Shown piece after piece: positions 44,989-54,288 of a stretch of 64,000 nt of DNA (its first letter is position 1; each line of letters starts with the position of its first letter). The translations under genes were made by a program, and so were the position numbers. The notes below the pieces were generated by a model. It ran no database searches. It was not told the DNA's origin and worked only from the letters and a program-made list of their open reading frames with translations. This stretch comes from Chloroflexota bacterium (GTDB lineage Bacteria > Chloroflexota > Anaerolineae > Aggregatilineales > Phototrophicaceae): positions 1-64,000 of the forward strand of contig JAPOYU010000168.1 of NCBI GenBank assembly GCA_026706395.1, given 5' to 3'.

Positions 44989-47577
44989 TTAGTTGTCAGA
45001 ATATATGGAAGCGCCATTCGCACTAAATCCATCGTGGCTTTCTAGGTCGTTCTGGTTTTCCGCTTGCATGATAGCGACCCCGGCAACTTCATCGCCGTTG
45101 TCGAATTTCATTACAATGACACCCTGCGTATTGCGCCCGATTTCTCTGATCTCGGAAAGTCGCGTGCGTAAAACAATGCCATTCTTCGAGATCAACATAA
45201 TCTCGTCTTCGATCTTCACGCAGCGCACGGCAATGACTGGTCCCGTTCTGTCGTTGCGTCTGAGCGTCCGGACGCCAAATCCATAGCGGCTCTGCTTTCG
45301 ATAGTCTGTCACCGGCGTCCGTTTTCCATAGCCATTGCGCGTCACAACCAGAACATGCGCGTCATCGTCGGGGACGACATCCATTCCAGCGATCTCATCA
45401 TTGCCGCGCAGTTCCATGCCCATGACACCGGCTGCTTGACGGCCCATAGCGCGAACTTCCGTCTCGTGAAACAAAATGCTCTGTCCATTCGCCGATGCCA
45501 TCACAATTTGCTGGTCGCCATTTGACCACTTCACCCAGCGCAGATTATCGCCTTCCAGCAAATTAATGGCTATCAAGCCGCTGTGGCGCACATCCGCGAA
45601 TTCCCGCTGTGCAACGCGTTTCACCTTTCCACGACTGGTAGCCAGAACGAAGTAACCAGTCTGTTGCTCCGCTTGCTCCTCAGTCAGTGAAACCACAGCA
45701 GTAATTTTCTCTTCACCTTCAAGCGGCAGCACGCTTTGTATCAGCGTGCCGCGCTTTTCGCGCTGCGTTTCGGGAATCTCGTAGGCCACGCAGGAATAGA
45801 CCCTGCCACGATCGCTGAAAAAGAGAATCATGTCGTGGCTGTAGGCGAAGAAGATGTCCATCAACTTATCATCGGTCTTGAGGGCCATACCGCGCATGCC
45901 CTTGCCACCGCGCTTCTGCGCCCGGTAGTGCCGCGCCGCTACACGCTTGATGTAGCTGTTTTCGGTTAATGAAATGACGACATTTTCCCGCCGATAGAGA
46001 TTTTCCTCGTCCAGTTCGAAGTTCTCCAGCACTGTCTTCGTGTTACGTTCGTCGCCGTATTTGTCCGCGATTTCAGTGACATCATCGCGTATCAGATTGA
46101 GAATCTTACGGGGAGAGCCGAGCAATTCTTCGAGGTATCCGATTCTCGACTGTACGACATCATATTCATCTTGCAACTTCTGCCGCTCTAAAGCCGCCAG
46201 GCGACGAAGCTGCATTTCCAAGATGGCGTTCGCCTGCACTTCGTCCAACTCGAGCAATGCCATAAGCTGGACTCGCGCGGCACTCACATCCGCTGAGTTC
46301 CGAATCGTCTGTATCACTTGATCAATGTTCGAAACTGCTTTTAGCAAGCCCATCAAGACGTGGGCACGAGCGCGCTGCCGCTCCAGATCGAATTCGGAGC
46401 GCCGGACGATGACATCGTAACGATGTTCGATATAGAGCTTCAGACAGCGTTTTAGACTCAAGAGCCTAGGTTCGCCATTGACGAGCGCCAACATCTGAAT
46501 ACTGTGCACAGTTTGCAACTGAGTGAAGGAGAAAAGCTGGTTTAGCACCCGCTTGTACTGAGCATCCCTCTTGAGTTCAACGACTAAACGCAAACCCTGT
46601 CGGTCAGATTCATCGCGCAAATCTCGGATTCCTTCGATTCGCCCTTCGCGCACCAGGCTCACAATGCGTTCGATTATGCCCGCCTTGCTGGCTTGGTAGG
46701 GGATTGACGTGAAGACGATTCTTTCGACATCCGCCGGTTGCTCTTCCGCGACCTTCTCGGCGAAGGCTTTGCCCCGGCCATCTTCCAGCGAGTATGTCGA
46801 GCGGACCGTGACACGCCCCTTTCCCTTGGCATAAGCTTCTTTGAGCTCAGGTAGTCTTTCGTTGCCGACTCCGATTTTGGCGCCTGTCGGGAAGTCTGGC
46901 CCCTTCACATATTGCATCAAGTCGTCAACAGTTACCGAGTCGATGCGTTCGAAACTGTCGATCAAATGTATGATGGCATCCGCCAATTCGCGCAGATTGT
47001 GCGGCGGGATATTCGTCGCCATGCCAACGGCGATACCACTCGCTCCGTTGAGCAGCAGATTTGGCAGGCGCGCCGGCAGAACGGTCGGTTCCTCTTGCGT
47101 GCCATCATAATTCTCGGCGAAATCAACCGTGTTCATGTTGATGTCGGTGAGCATTTCACTGGCGATATTCGCCATCCGCGCTTCGGTATAGCGCATCGCT
47201 GCCGGCTTGTCGCCATCTTGGCTGCCGAAGTTGCCTTGACCGTCTACCAGTGGATACCGAAGCGAAAAGTCCTGCGCCATCCGGGCCATAGCGTCGTAGA
47301 CCGCTTGGTCGCCGTGCGGGTGGTATTTGCCAAGTACCTCGCCGACCAAACGAGCGCTCTTTTTGTATGCCGTGCCCGGGCGCAAGCCCATATCGTGCAT
47401 GGCGAAGAGGATGCGCCGATGTACCGGCTTCAATCCGTCACGGGCATCCGGCAAGGCACGCGCTACAATGACGCTCATGGCGTAATTGAGGTAACTGCCG
47501 CGCATCTCCTCATTGATCGTGATGGTGCGGATGGTACCCGCGTTTTCGCCTAGATCTTGCGAATCGAATCTATCCAT
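44989..47577 (-). CDS. gyrA: DNA gyrase subunit A
   Basis: An 862-aa type II topoisomerase subunit that cleaves and rejoins DNA during negative supercoiling. The N-terminal domain has [18 protein letters not shown] (40-57) and the active-site Tyr in [13 protein letters not shown]. The GyrA box is QKRGGKG (canonical QRRGGKG), which marks gyrase rather than topoisomerase IV; the six-bladed C-terminal domain follows. In the quinolone-determining region [13 protein letters not shown] (83-95) the position of E. coli Ser83 is Gln91, while Asp95 (E. coli Asp87) is kept. ATG 47577 has GGAAG about 8 nt upstream. gyrB is not adjacent. Confidence 0.97.
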   Translation of the reverse strand: MDRFDSQDLGENAGTIRTITINEEMRGSYLNYAMSVIVARALPDARDGLKPVHRRILFAMHDMGLRPGTAYKKSARLVGEVLGKYHPHGDQAVYDAMARMAQDFSLRYPLVDGQGNFGSQDGDKPAAMRYTEARMANIASEMLTDINMNTVDFAENYDGTQEEPTVLPARLPNLLLNGASGIAVGMATNIPPHNLRELADAIIHLIDSFERIDSVTVDDLMQYVKGPDFPTGAKIGVGNERLPELKEAYAKGKGRVTVRSTYSLEDGRGKAFAEKVAEEQPADVERIVFTSIPYQASKAGIIERIVSLVREGRIEGIRDLRDESDRQGLRLVVELKRDAQYKRVLNQLFSFTQLQTVHSIQMLALVNGEPRLLSLKRCLKLYIEHRYDVIVRRSEFDLERQRARAHVLMGLLKAVSNIDQVIQTIRNSADVSAARVQLMALLELDEVQANAILEMQLRRLAALERQKLQDEYDVVQSRIGYLEELLGSPRKILNLIRDDVTEIADKYGDERNTKTVLENFELDEENLYRRENVVISLTENSYIKRVAARHYRAQKRGGKGMRGMALKTDDKLMDIFFAYSHDMILFFSDRGRVYSCVAYEIPETQREKRGTLIQSVLPLEGEEKITAVVSLTEEQAEQQTGYFVLATSRGKVKRVAQREFADVRHSGLIAINLLEGDNLRWVKWSNGDQQIVMASANGQSILFHETEVRAMGRQAAGVMGMELRGNDEIAGMDVVPDDDAHVLVVTRNGYGKRTPVTDYRKQSRYGFGVRTLRRNDRTGPVIAVRCVKIEDEIMLISKNGIVLRTRLSEIREIGRNTQGVIVMKFDNGDEVAGVAIMQAENQNDLESHDGFSANGASIYSDN

Positions 47578-47784
47578 TATTGGCTTCCAATAGATTTGCC
47601 GATTGGCTGAGAATTCTTTTCGTTCTCGATGTTTTTGCCGCCGCGGCAGCAATTGCAGATGAAACTATTGACGTTCCTGCCGTCCCGATGCCAGTCGGTT
47701 CTGTCATCACTGGCCAGTCAAGCTGTCCAATCTGTTGAAAGTACGCTGGCTTGCGCTGTTGCGTCCTCGCGATTATTTACAAAA

Positions 47785-47793
47785 ATTATAGCA
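47785..47793 (-). promoter_or_regulatory. Extended -10 promoter for gyrA
   Basis: Reverse strand TGCTATAAT: a consensus -10 TATAAT (47785-47790) with the TGn extension. No good -35. It would give a leader of about 200 nt, long enough for regulation. Confidence 0.45.
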
Positions 47794-47888
47794 TGGCGGC
47801 GTAGTTTCTGCTATCTCGATAGCCGCTTCATTTGGAGGAAACGGCTGGAACATAGCCTATTGCGCAGCGCTGTGTAATCTGTCAAAGA

Positions 47889-47940
47889 GGCCGAAAGATT
47901 TGGAGCTCGAACCCGGCATTGCGGGCACAAAGTTTCGGCC
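47889..47940. repeat. Nested inverted repeat between gyrA and the membrane-protein gene
   Basis: Outer arms GGCCGAAA (47889-47896) and TTTCGGCC (47933-47940) are perfect 8-bp complements. Inside, CCCG and CGGG form a second small hairpin (47912-47924). The element could be a structured RNA, a terminator-like barrier or an operator. Confidence 0.45.
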
Positions 47941-47988
47941 CTGTTTACAAATGTGACGCATATCGAGATAGATATTATTCAAATTTGC

Positions 47989-48017
47989 TTGCCCTTCGAT
48001 TCCCATAAGGATATAAT
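47989..48017 (+). promoter_or_regulatory. Promoter of the four-helix membrane-protein gene
   Basis: -35 TTGCCC (47989-47994), 17-bp spacer, consensus -10 TATAAT (48012-48017). Leader about 100 nt. Confidence 0.6.
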
Positions 48018-48121
48018 GTAGACAATTGACATGGGCGCAGCTTGTGAAAATTGCCTAAAAGCCTTTGTCATTACATGGTAGTGTCGCAATCGAACGTTCA
48101 TAGTTATTGGGAGGAACTGTT

Positions 48122-48547
48122 ATGAATAGCGACGATATGAGGAGGGGTGTAGTTCCAGGGGTTATCGCTGGGTACATTTTCCTCGCTTACGCAGGTTCAG
48201 GTATGCAAGACATGGTCGGTAGCATGATCAGCGCCGATGCATTTGTCGGCTTCATCTTGCATATCATAATTAGTATTGTTATCGGCGCCCTCTACACCGG
48301 TGTGTTCATGCAATACGTGAACTTGGGCAACCCACTGGTGAATATAGTGGTTGGCGGTTTGATCTACGGGCTGATCTGGTGGATCATCGGCGGAAACATC
48401 ATCATGCCGGTTGTGGCAGGCGGGGATGTTTTGGCGCTTACCATCGGTCCAAGTTTCTATGGTCACATAATTTTTGGCCACGTCCTGGCATTCCTGGTTG
48501 TCCTACGCGATGCCGCGCTGGGCATGGGTGGAGGCGACGACAGCTAG
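48122..48547 (+). CDS. Small four-helix membrane protein, unknown
   Basis: A 141-aa protein with four predicted membrane helices. Two similar halves each hold a His in a helix: FILHIIISIVIGALYTGVF and FYGHIIFGHVLAFLVVL, with the tryptophan-rich IYGLIWWIIGGNIIMPV between. This is reminiscent of the DUF1440/YagU type of small membrane proteins, but the match is only by pattern. ATG 48122 is preceded by GGAGG 7 nt upstream. It is a stand-alone unit with a good promoter and a strong terminator, suggesting substantial expression. Confidence 0.65.
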   Translation: MNSDDMRRGVVPGVIAGYIFLAYAGSGMQDMVGSMISADAFVGFILHIIISIVIGALYTGVFMQYVNLGNPLVNIVVGGLIYGLIWWIIGGNIIMPVVAGGDVLALTIGPSFYGHIIFGHVLAFLVVLRDAALGMGGGDDS

Positions 48548-48583
48548 CTGCCTTCAGCGCATCGAATCACCATTGATAGAGGC

Positions 48584-48620
48584 AAAACAGGTCGATGAAG
48601 TCTTTTCGCCGACCTGTTTT
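48584..48620. terminator. Bidirectional terminator
   Basis: AAAACAGGTCG (48584-48594) pairs perfectly with CGACCTGTTTT (48610-48620), 11 bp with a 15-nt loop. Placed between convergent genes and T-rich on both strands, so it probably serves both. Confidence 0.8.
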
Positions 48621-48690
48621 CGTCAGTGTACTTTCCAGCGCCGCGGGCTTGTAACTGATAAGCGTACGGGCGCCGAGACGGATGCAATAC

Positions 48691-50061
48691 TTAGCTTGCC
48701 CGCTTCCACACTTGATCGACAAGATTAAACAGAAGGACTTCGACTCCAGTTGAGTCCCCGTAGTCGGATTCCGCCGTTACCTTTAGCTGTGGATCGCCTT
48801 CCTCGGTAGTCCAGATCACCTGATCAACTACCATGAATCGTTGAGACGGCAGATTCTGGTTGAATCGTTGATATGCGACCATTCGGACAGTTTCGTTCGA
48901 TGTATCGTAAAGAGGCAACCAGGCGTCTTCTGCGCGCGCCGCGATTAGCTCGGCCTCGGTTTGTAGGCGCCATTCGATGAAGCCACGCCAGTCCAAATCA
49001 GCTTCTTCAATCGCGACAGGAAGCACCTCCCGCACTATGGACATATCGTCGGTGGAACTGAGAATGGAAAGCAACCGCGCGACGCTCTCGACACCATAGT
49101 TCTGCGCCAGGGACTGAATCAGGCCAGCACCGGGATCCACACCGACTAACCACTCGCTGAGCCAGTTGACGGCGCTATCCAGAAGGAAGACAGCGTCATT
49201 CGGGTAAATGGCGGACTCTAGCCTTGAATGCTCTTGGACGAAGCTCTTGGCCAGCAGCTTGCTTACTTGAAGTCGGTAGGCGCCGTCAAAGGGCAGGTCA
49301 GCTCGGGCAAGCTCGACATAAGGGGATCGCAAACGTAGATGCATGCTTCTCTCGTCCGCCCATGTTATGGTTTCCGCCGCACGGGGCAGAATGTCAATCT
49401 GTATCGTTGGCAACGCGCCGCAGTTCAATAAATTGCAGCCGCGCATCCGCCATTCTGCGATCACATCTCCAACTTGGATTGCAAACTGCTTATCGACCTC
49501 CTGATAGGTCAGGCGGGCGCCAGTTGGTGTGTATTGCCGTTCCTCTCCCCAGAATGAAAAGTCGGGTGGAACGTGCAGCCAGGAGCCGTCACTGAGGCGA
49601 TAAAACCAGAGCCGTAGGTATGGCAACCCTTGGATGTTTTCCTGTACGAGCACTCGCGCGCGCGTATCGTCAATCTGAACAGACACAATGCTGCCGGTGA
49701 GCTCTATCGAATTTTCGGCTTTACGGGCCTCATAATGTCGAAACAACGCCATCTGGCTGCGGCGCCATTCGTCACTCACTGCGCTCTGAAGTTTGAGCCA
49801 GGCGCCCAAATCACCGATGCGGATCGCCGCTACCTCCGCCTTAACCGTGTCCTGAAGCAACTGAGCAAACTGAGTCTGCACATCAATCAGACGCTGCCTA
49901 ACCGCAAGCGCGCCGATTCCAACCGCCGCCAGCAAGATTGCCACGAGAAGAAGGAAGCGAATCAGGGTCCGCCGGCGTTTAAGCTTCAGTTGAGGGTCTT
50001 CGGCGTCGCTGCGGTCAATCTGTTGTGATTCGATATTCCACTCGAAGTTTATTCTGCTCAT
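48691..50061 (-). CDS. Single-span membrane protein of unknown function
   Basis: A 456-aa protein: a hydrophilic N-terminal ~30 residues, one membrane helix at ~33-54 (TLIRFLLLVAILLAAVGIGAL), then a ~400-residue extracytoplasmic part. The first part of this resembles an NTF2-like or SH3-like fold only vaguely (LRLWFYRLSDGSWLHVPPDF). I recognise no family. Start overlaps the birA stop by 4 nt (ATGA), so it is translated together with birA, although a functional link is not obvious. Confidence 0.65.
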   Translation of the reverse strand: MSRINFEWNIESQQIDRSDAEDPQLKLKRRRTLIRFLLLVAILLAAVGIGALAVRQRLIDVQTQFAQLLQDTVKAEVAAIRIGDLGAWLKLQSAVSDEWRRSQMALFRHYEARKAENSIELTGSIVSVQIDDTRARVLVQENIQGLPYLRLWFYRLSDGSWLHVPPDFSFWGEERQYTPTGARLTYQEVDKQFAIQVGDVIAEWRMRGCNLLNCGALPTIQIDILPRAAETITWADERSMHLRLRSPYVELARADLPFDGAYRLQVSKLLAKSFVQEHSRLESAIYPNDAVFLLDSAVNWLSEWLVGVDPGAGLIQSLAQNYGVESVARLLSILSSTDDMSIVREVLPVAIEEADLDWRGFIEWRLQTEAELIAARAEDAWLPLYDTSNETVRMVAYQRFNQNLPSQRFMVVDQVIWTTEEGDPQLKVTAESDYGDSTGVEVLLFNLVDQVWKRAS

Positions 50062-50813
50062 CGGACGCTCCCGCCGCCGCTAAGCGTAAAGACGTCGCCG
50101 GCGTTAACCTGCCGAATCTCGCCCTCGTCGCTCTTGACTAGCAACGCGCCTTCTGGTGTGACGTCAAACGCGACTCCAGTAAAGCCGTCTACTTTGACCC
50201 GCTTGCCCAGCGTATTCAGGCGGTTCTTCCATGTATCCAAGACATCATCAGTGTTGACCCCATTCCAATGGTCGATTCTCTGCAGCAGCTTGCAAATAAG
50301 TTGAACTCGATCTAGCCGACAATGGGTCACGCTCTCCAGGCTGATAGCGGAATTGCGCAGTTCCGTATCCTGAAAATCGACTCTGACATTAACTCCGATA
50401 CCAAGCACCGTGCCAACTAATATGTCGCTCTCCCAAACGTTCTCCACCAATAAGCCACTAACTTTCTTGCCGCTGACCAGCACATCATTTGGCCATTTTA
50501 TGCTGACCTCGTCGCATCCAATCTTTCTGGCCAGATCATAAACGCCTAAGGCGCCGGTCATGTGGACCGATGCCAAAGTTGCTTCGTCCGGCCTGAGCAC
50601 CATGGAAAAAGCGAGCGCAACACCAGGCGGCGTATGCCAGAGGCGGCCATGCCTTCCCCGGCCCCGACGCTGCTCGTCAGCGATTACTACTGCTCCTTCT
50701 GGGGCGCCCTGCAGAAGCCAGGTCTTGGCAAGGTCGTTGGTGCTGTCGACGGTTCGATAATAGCGAAACGGCCGCGCCAGTTTCTGCAGCAGATTATCGT
50801 TTGAAAGCGTCAT
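50058..50813 (-). CDS. birA: Biotin--[acetyl-CoA-carboxylase] ligase
   Basis: A 251-aa enzyme that activates biotin and attaches it to the biotin carrier protein of carboxylases. STNDLAKTWL (~24-33), the biotinyl-AMP loop GRGRHGR (51-57), and SIKWPNDVLVSGKKVSGLLV are present, with a C-terminal SH3-like domain. There is no N-terminal DNA-binding domain, so it is the non-regulatory (class I) form. Shares an intergenic region with the HIT gene. Confidence 0.95.
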   Translation of the reverse strand: MTLSNDNLLQKLARPFRYYRTVDSTNDLAKTWLLQGAPEGAVVIADEQRRGRGRHGRLWHTPPGVALAFSMVLRPDEATLASVHMTGALGVYDLARKIGCDEVSIKWPNDVLVSGKKVSGLLVENVWESDILVGTVLGIGVNVRVDFQDTELRNSAISLESVTHCRLDRVQLICKLLQRIDHWNGVNTDDVLDTWKNRLNTLGKRVKVDGFTGVAFDVTPEGALLVKSDEGEIRQVNAGDVFTLSGGGSVR

Positions 50814-50842
50814 TTTGAAATGCTCGCTGGCTTATTCTGTGC

Positions 50843-50851
50843 ATTGTATCA
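50843..50851 (-). promoter_or_regulatory. Extended -10 promoter for birA
   Basis: Reverse strand TGATACAAT, the same 9-mer that precedes the GAF-PAS gene. Leader about 20 nt. On the forward strand the same bases include the -35 of the HIT promoter, so the two promoters overlap and may compete. Confidence 0.4.
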
Positions 50852-50873
50852 GACTGGACAACGCCGTTAGAAT
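50844..50873 (+). promoter_or_regulatory. HIT-gene promoter
   Basis: -35 TTGTAT (50844-50849), 18-bp spacer, -10 TAGAAT (50868-50873). The -35 is weak. Confidence 0.4.
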
Positions 50874-50906
50874 GAATCTGTCAGCCAACCCAATGAACGT
50901 GCCAAA

Positions 50907-51455
50907 ATGCCCAATATGAACCACTTGTGGACACCTTGGCGAATGAACTATGTAGGCGGCAAGGACAAACACCATGACTCATGCATATTCTGCCAGCTTA
51001 ATTCGGCGACGGCGGCCGACGACGGTACAAATCTGATAGCGCGTTCATCGCACTCATTTGCCGTGCTAAACCGTTATCCTTACACGTATGGACACACCAT
51101 GATCGTTCCTTTCGAACATGTGTCTTCCCCAGAGGATCTACAGACGGCGGCGCTAAACGACTTGGCGGTTATGACCAATCGCGTCATGCGCGTCCTGCGT
51201 GATGTCGCTGATCCACCCGCATTCAACATTGGCGCGAACATCGGCGCGGCAGCTGGCGCCGGAATCGCCGCTCATTACCACTTCCACGTTGTGCCCCGAT
51301 GGCCAGGCGATGCCAATTTCATGGTGACCGTCGGCGGAACGCAGACCGTGCCGGATTCGCTTGCGAATATCCACCAACGGATGCATGCCAGTTGGAAAGA
51401 ACTCTTTGGTTCGACGATGGACGAGGAGCGTTCGAAAAGTCCATCCGGCACATAA
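50907..51455 (+). CDS. HIT-family nucleotide hydrolase/phosphorylase
   Basis: A 182-aa protein of the histidine-triad superfamily, in the branch of Ap4A phosphorylase-like proteins. LWTPWRMNYVGG at the N-terminus and CIFC (26-29) are typical of this branch. The triad is HYHFHVVPRW (123-132; His123, 125, 127). It would cleave diadenosine polyphosphates or other nucleoside phosphates; in these groups it is generally a housekeeping enzyme. ATG at 50907 or 50916; no clear Shine-Dalgarno. Confidence 0.88.
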   Translation: MPNMNHLWTPWRMNYVGGKDKHHDSCIFCQLNSATAADDGTNLIARSSHSFAVLNRYPYTYGHTMIVPFEHVSSPEDLQTAALNDLAVMTNRVMRVLRDVADPPAFNIGANIGAAAGAGIAAHYHFHVVPRWPGDANFMVTVGGTQTVPDSLANIHQRMHASWKELFGSTMDEERSKSPSGT

Positions 51456-51504
51456 GTCCGGTGTATTGGCTCCATGCCTGGTTCTGCAGATTGCCTGAGC
51501 CCGC

Positions 51505-54126
51505 TCAGCCATCAGCAACGGCAGTATGCTCATGTGTCTTGTCGTCTTGTCTATTCTCCAGCGCAGGCGCATCCTCAGAGCTTTCAGCAGTCGGCTCGGG
51601 CGTCGGCGTCAGTGCGATCACCTCGCTGGCGATGTCCCAGGGGATCGTAAAGGAATCAAGATAAACCTCGACCTCTTCCGTCTCGGAAAAGGGATCGATT
51701 TCTGGACCAGTCTCTAACGTTGCGGCTTGCCCCGCGTCAACATTGATCTCGTCATTTTCGATAGGGCTGATCTCCTCGGCCGTCAATGTTTTCACGTATT
51801 CCGCCTTTGGAAAAGTCAAGCCGTCGTTGATGTACAGGCCGACGATCACCTTGTGGTCAATCATGCTGAATCCGGCGGGAAAGCGATGGTAGGTCGTATA
51901 GGCTTCGCCCCAGCGCCAGTACTTTGTCGGCAATCTTGGCGAGGTATCCGCCTGTGTCAAGATATTTCCATTCTCGTCCAACATGTGAGCGAAGACCGTA
52001 TAGTTTTCCGTCGGCGCGGTCTCCGCTTTCCAACTCAGGATGATTTCGTTGAGTTCGAGATCAAGTTGAAAGGACTCAAGTATGATTGCGTCATCAAACT
52101 TGGGCTGCATATCGGTCGGAATCTCGTTGAAATCCGATGCGGCTGATTGAAACCGAAGCGTGACAACTGCGCCGATATCCAGCAGAACGGGCTCAATGTC
52201 CTCTCCCTCAGAGTTTCTCGGCAAGATCCTCAGATCATTTTGGAAGTCGGCCCATTCGATGTGCAAGTCAAACGGGTAGCGACCGTAAGCCGACTCGTGA
52301 ATGTTGATCAGGTATTCATCCGGGTAGATGGCGCCCGGTTGCCATCTTGTCGTGCGCAAGCTGCCAGCGCCGGGATATGTCGTGTAGCTTCCGATCACCT
52401 GCTGATTGTCGTCGACCAGCATCAGGAGAACGCTCTTGTCCTCAGCTGACTGCTGCAGAACTTGCCAATAGAGTTTGAGGCGAACCCGGTCGCCAGTGGA
52501 GTATCGTCGGTCGACGCGTTCGTAGGCGACCAAGGCTACATCGCCAAACTCCGCGTAAACCCTTTGCGCTTTTTCCGGTACATCCGGGAGCGGTTGCGGC
52601 GCGCTGTATTGGCTTGCAATGACGGTCAAAGGCGCAAACAGAGCGACGATGCCCAGAATTCTAAGTTGCCAGACCATCGTATCATGCAGCAATTCTTTCG
52701 GGACCGCGTCGCCGGCTCGCACAAACTCAAGATTCGGCGGGCGCAGCGAAAACACGATCCACCAGACGATTTCAACCAATCCGACAGCCAGCAGGGGACT
52801 GGTGACGGCGATCAAAGGAAAAACAATTCGTCCCTCGGCTGCGCGGGTCATTGTGCTCCAAATGATGACGCCCAGCCCCGTGATCAGGAAGGCGCTCAGT
52901 AGCGTAACCAGATGCGCAAGTTCGTAACGCGCATAGGCAAAATCACTGATAGCCAGCAATTGCAGAATCAAGAAGACCAGCCCGACGATACTCAAGAACG
53001 TCATCAAGTCCAGCAGCACGTAGAAAACGCTTGTCAACTGTATATTCAGCGCGCCAAACAGGCCCCAGTATGACATGCGGAATAGCTGAAAATCGGCGAA
53101 GAGATCAACCAGGTCAAAAGTGACGCCGCGAGGGCCGGCTATGTTCGACATCATAATGATGCCGAATGGTTCACCGTACAGTTGAAGGTTTCGCAGATAC
53201 CACCAGCCAGCGATGAGCAGCCAAGACAAAGCGAGAAGGTAAACGAAGGCCAACATGCCACGTCGGTTTCTCGTCTTGCGTTGCACAAAGAGGGCCGCGC
53301 TAAGCAATACAGGCAGCAGGATCAGGGACGTAAGTTTGGTCAGGCTGGTCAAAGCGAAAAGCAACGCAATTACCAACGTGTAGCGCATCCTGAATCCGTC
53401 GCGCAATGTACGCAGCAAGAGCAGAATCAAGGCTCCGTTCAAAACCATCGCCAGCGTATCATTGTTGACCGACGCGCTTACGAAGATGAACATCGGATTC
53501 AGCCCGGTGATCGCTGCGGCGACGAAAGCGACCGTAGGCCGCTGAGGCGAGATCAATTCGCCGATTCTGTACACAAAAACGATAGTGCCCGCCCCAAGCG
53601 CCAAGCCAAAAGCGCGCAGAAATACAATGACAAGACCGGCGCCGTGAATCATAGACTGGCTCATGTCGCGAAGCGTAAGGTTCTTGTTGCCAAACGAGTC
53701 GGGCTTGTCTGAGGTCACATGGGGATTAAGCAGGCGATAACTTTCTACGTCGTCTATGCTCAAGGGCGATGTCAGCAGTGAGGCAATAAGGTAGTAGAGC
53801 GGCGGCTGACTTCCGTGCTGCTGGTACGGTGTGTCCACGCCATCAAACACTTGGACGGGCAGGTTTCCGGTCTCTCGAATGTGCTGGATGTAGCCGAAAT
53901 GCCATAACTCGTCATTGGCTTCGAATACAGGGGTTGATGGCAAGTAGACTAATCCGAAAACCGCGTAGAAGAGCAAGATCCATTGAAGCGGGCTAAGTGG
54001 TATATCGAGCGAATCGGCCCAGCGCCAGGCTTGTATTGCCAGGGCAATCAGACGGACAAAAGCTCGCAATAGCCGGGACTTCAGCGCGACAGCAAGTTGG
54101 TAGACTGTTGCTAGTTTTCCACCCAT
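51505..54126 (-). CDS. DUF2142-like GT-C membrane protein with C-terminal beta domain
   Basis: An 873-aa protein. After an amphipathic N-terminus and helix 1 comes the loop motif STPVFEANDELWHFGYIQHI (~64-83) with the Asp-Glu pair of the GT-C fold. About ten further helices run to ~520, then a soluble region ~540-790 with two beta-sandwich-like repeats (RVRLKLYWQVLQQS and NEIILSWKAETAPTENYTVF begin equivalent strands). The C-terminal ~80 residues are acidic and disordered (TPTPEPTAESSEDA). A lipid-linked sugar donor is likely, substrate unknown. It lies 162 bp behind the ABC pair on the same strand. Confidence 0.78.
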   Translation of the reverse strand: MGGKLATVYQLAVALKSRLLRAFVRLIALAIQAWRWADSLDIPLSPLQWILLFYAVFGLVYLPSTPVFEANDELWHFGYIQHIRETGNLPVQVFDGVDTPYQQHGSQPPLYYLIASLLTSPLSIDDVESYRLLNPHVTSDKPDSFGNKNLTLRDMSQSMIHGAGLVIVFLRAFGLALGAGTIVFVYRIGELISPQRPTVAFVAAAITGLNPMFIFVSASVNNDTLAMVLNGALILLLLRTLRDGFRMRYTLVIALLFALTSLTKLTSLILLPVLLSAALFVQRKTRNRRGMLAFVYLLALSWLLIAGWWYLRNLQLYGEPFGIIMMSNIAGPRGVTFDLVDLFADFQLFRMSYWGLFGALNIQLTSVFYVLLDLMTFLSIVGLVFLILQLLAISDFAYARYELAHLVTLLSAFLITGLGVIIWSTMTRAAEGRIVFPLIAVTSPLLAVGLVEIVWWIVFSLRPPNLEFVRAGDAVPKELLHDTMVWQLRILGIVALFAPLTVIASQYSAPQPLPDVPEKAQRVYAEFGDVALVAYERVDRRYSTGDRVRLKLYWQVLQQSAEDKSVLLMLVDDNQQVIGSYTTYPGAGSLRTTRWQPGAIYPDEYLINIHESAYGRYPFDLHIEWADFQNDLRILPRNSEGEDIEPVLLDIGAVVTLRFQSAASDFNEIPTDMQPKFDDAIILESFQLDLELNEIILSWKAETAPTENYTVFAHMLDENGNILTQADTSPRLPTKYWRWGEAYTTYHRFPAGFSMIDHKVIVGLYINDGLTFPKAEYVKTLTAEEISPIENDEINVDAGQAATLETGPEIDPFSETEEVEVYLDSFTIPWDIASEVIALTPTPEPTAESSEDAPALENRQDDKTHEHTAVADG

Positions 54127-54288
54127 GACTCAGACATCTCCCAAACACCGGGGATTCAACGCAACGGTCAGGCAGTCACAGAAAGTATAATGTCAAAACC
54201 TCATGTATGACACAGGCTCAATGCGCTTCCTAGGCTTGTACGTTAGAGTTTTGCGTCGGGTATAAGCGCGGCGGTCTTGATTAAGCGT

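Larger units (their letters stand above)
47578..48121. other. Divergent region between gyrA and a small membrane protein
   Basis: 544 bp without a gene. It contains an extended -10 for gyrA (47785-47793), a nested hairpin (47889-47940) and the promoter for the forward gene (47989-48017). No short coding frame looks convincing. Confidence 0.6.

Noticed and set aside
54187..54192. Forward TATAAT in the gap after the ABC genes
   Set aside because: No -35 at the right distance and no forward gene downstream; probably chance.
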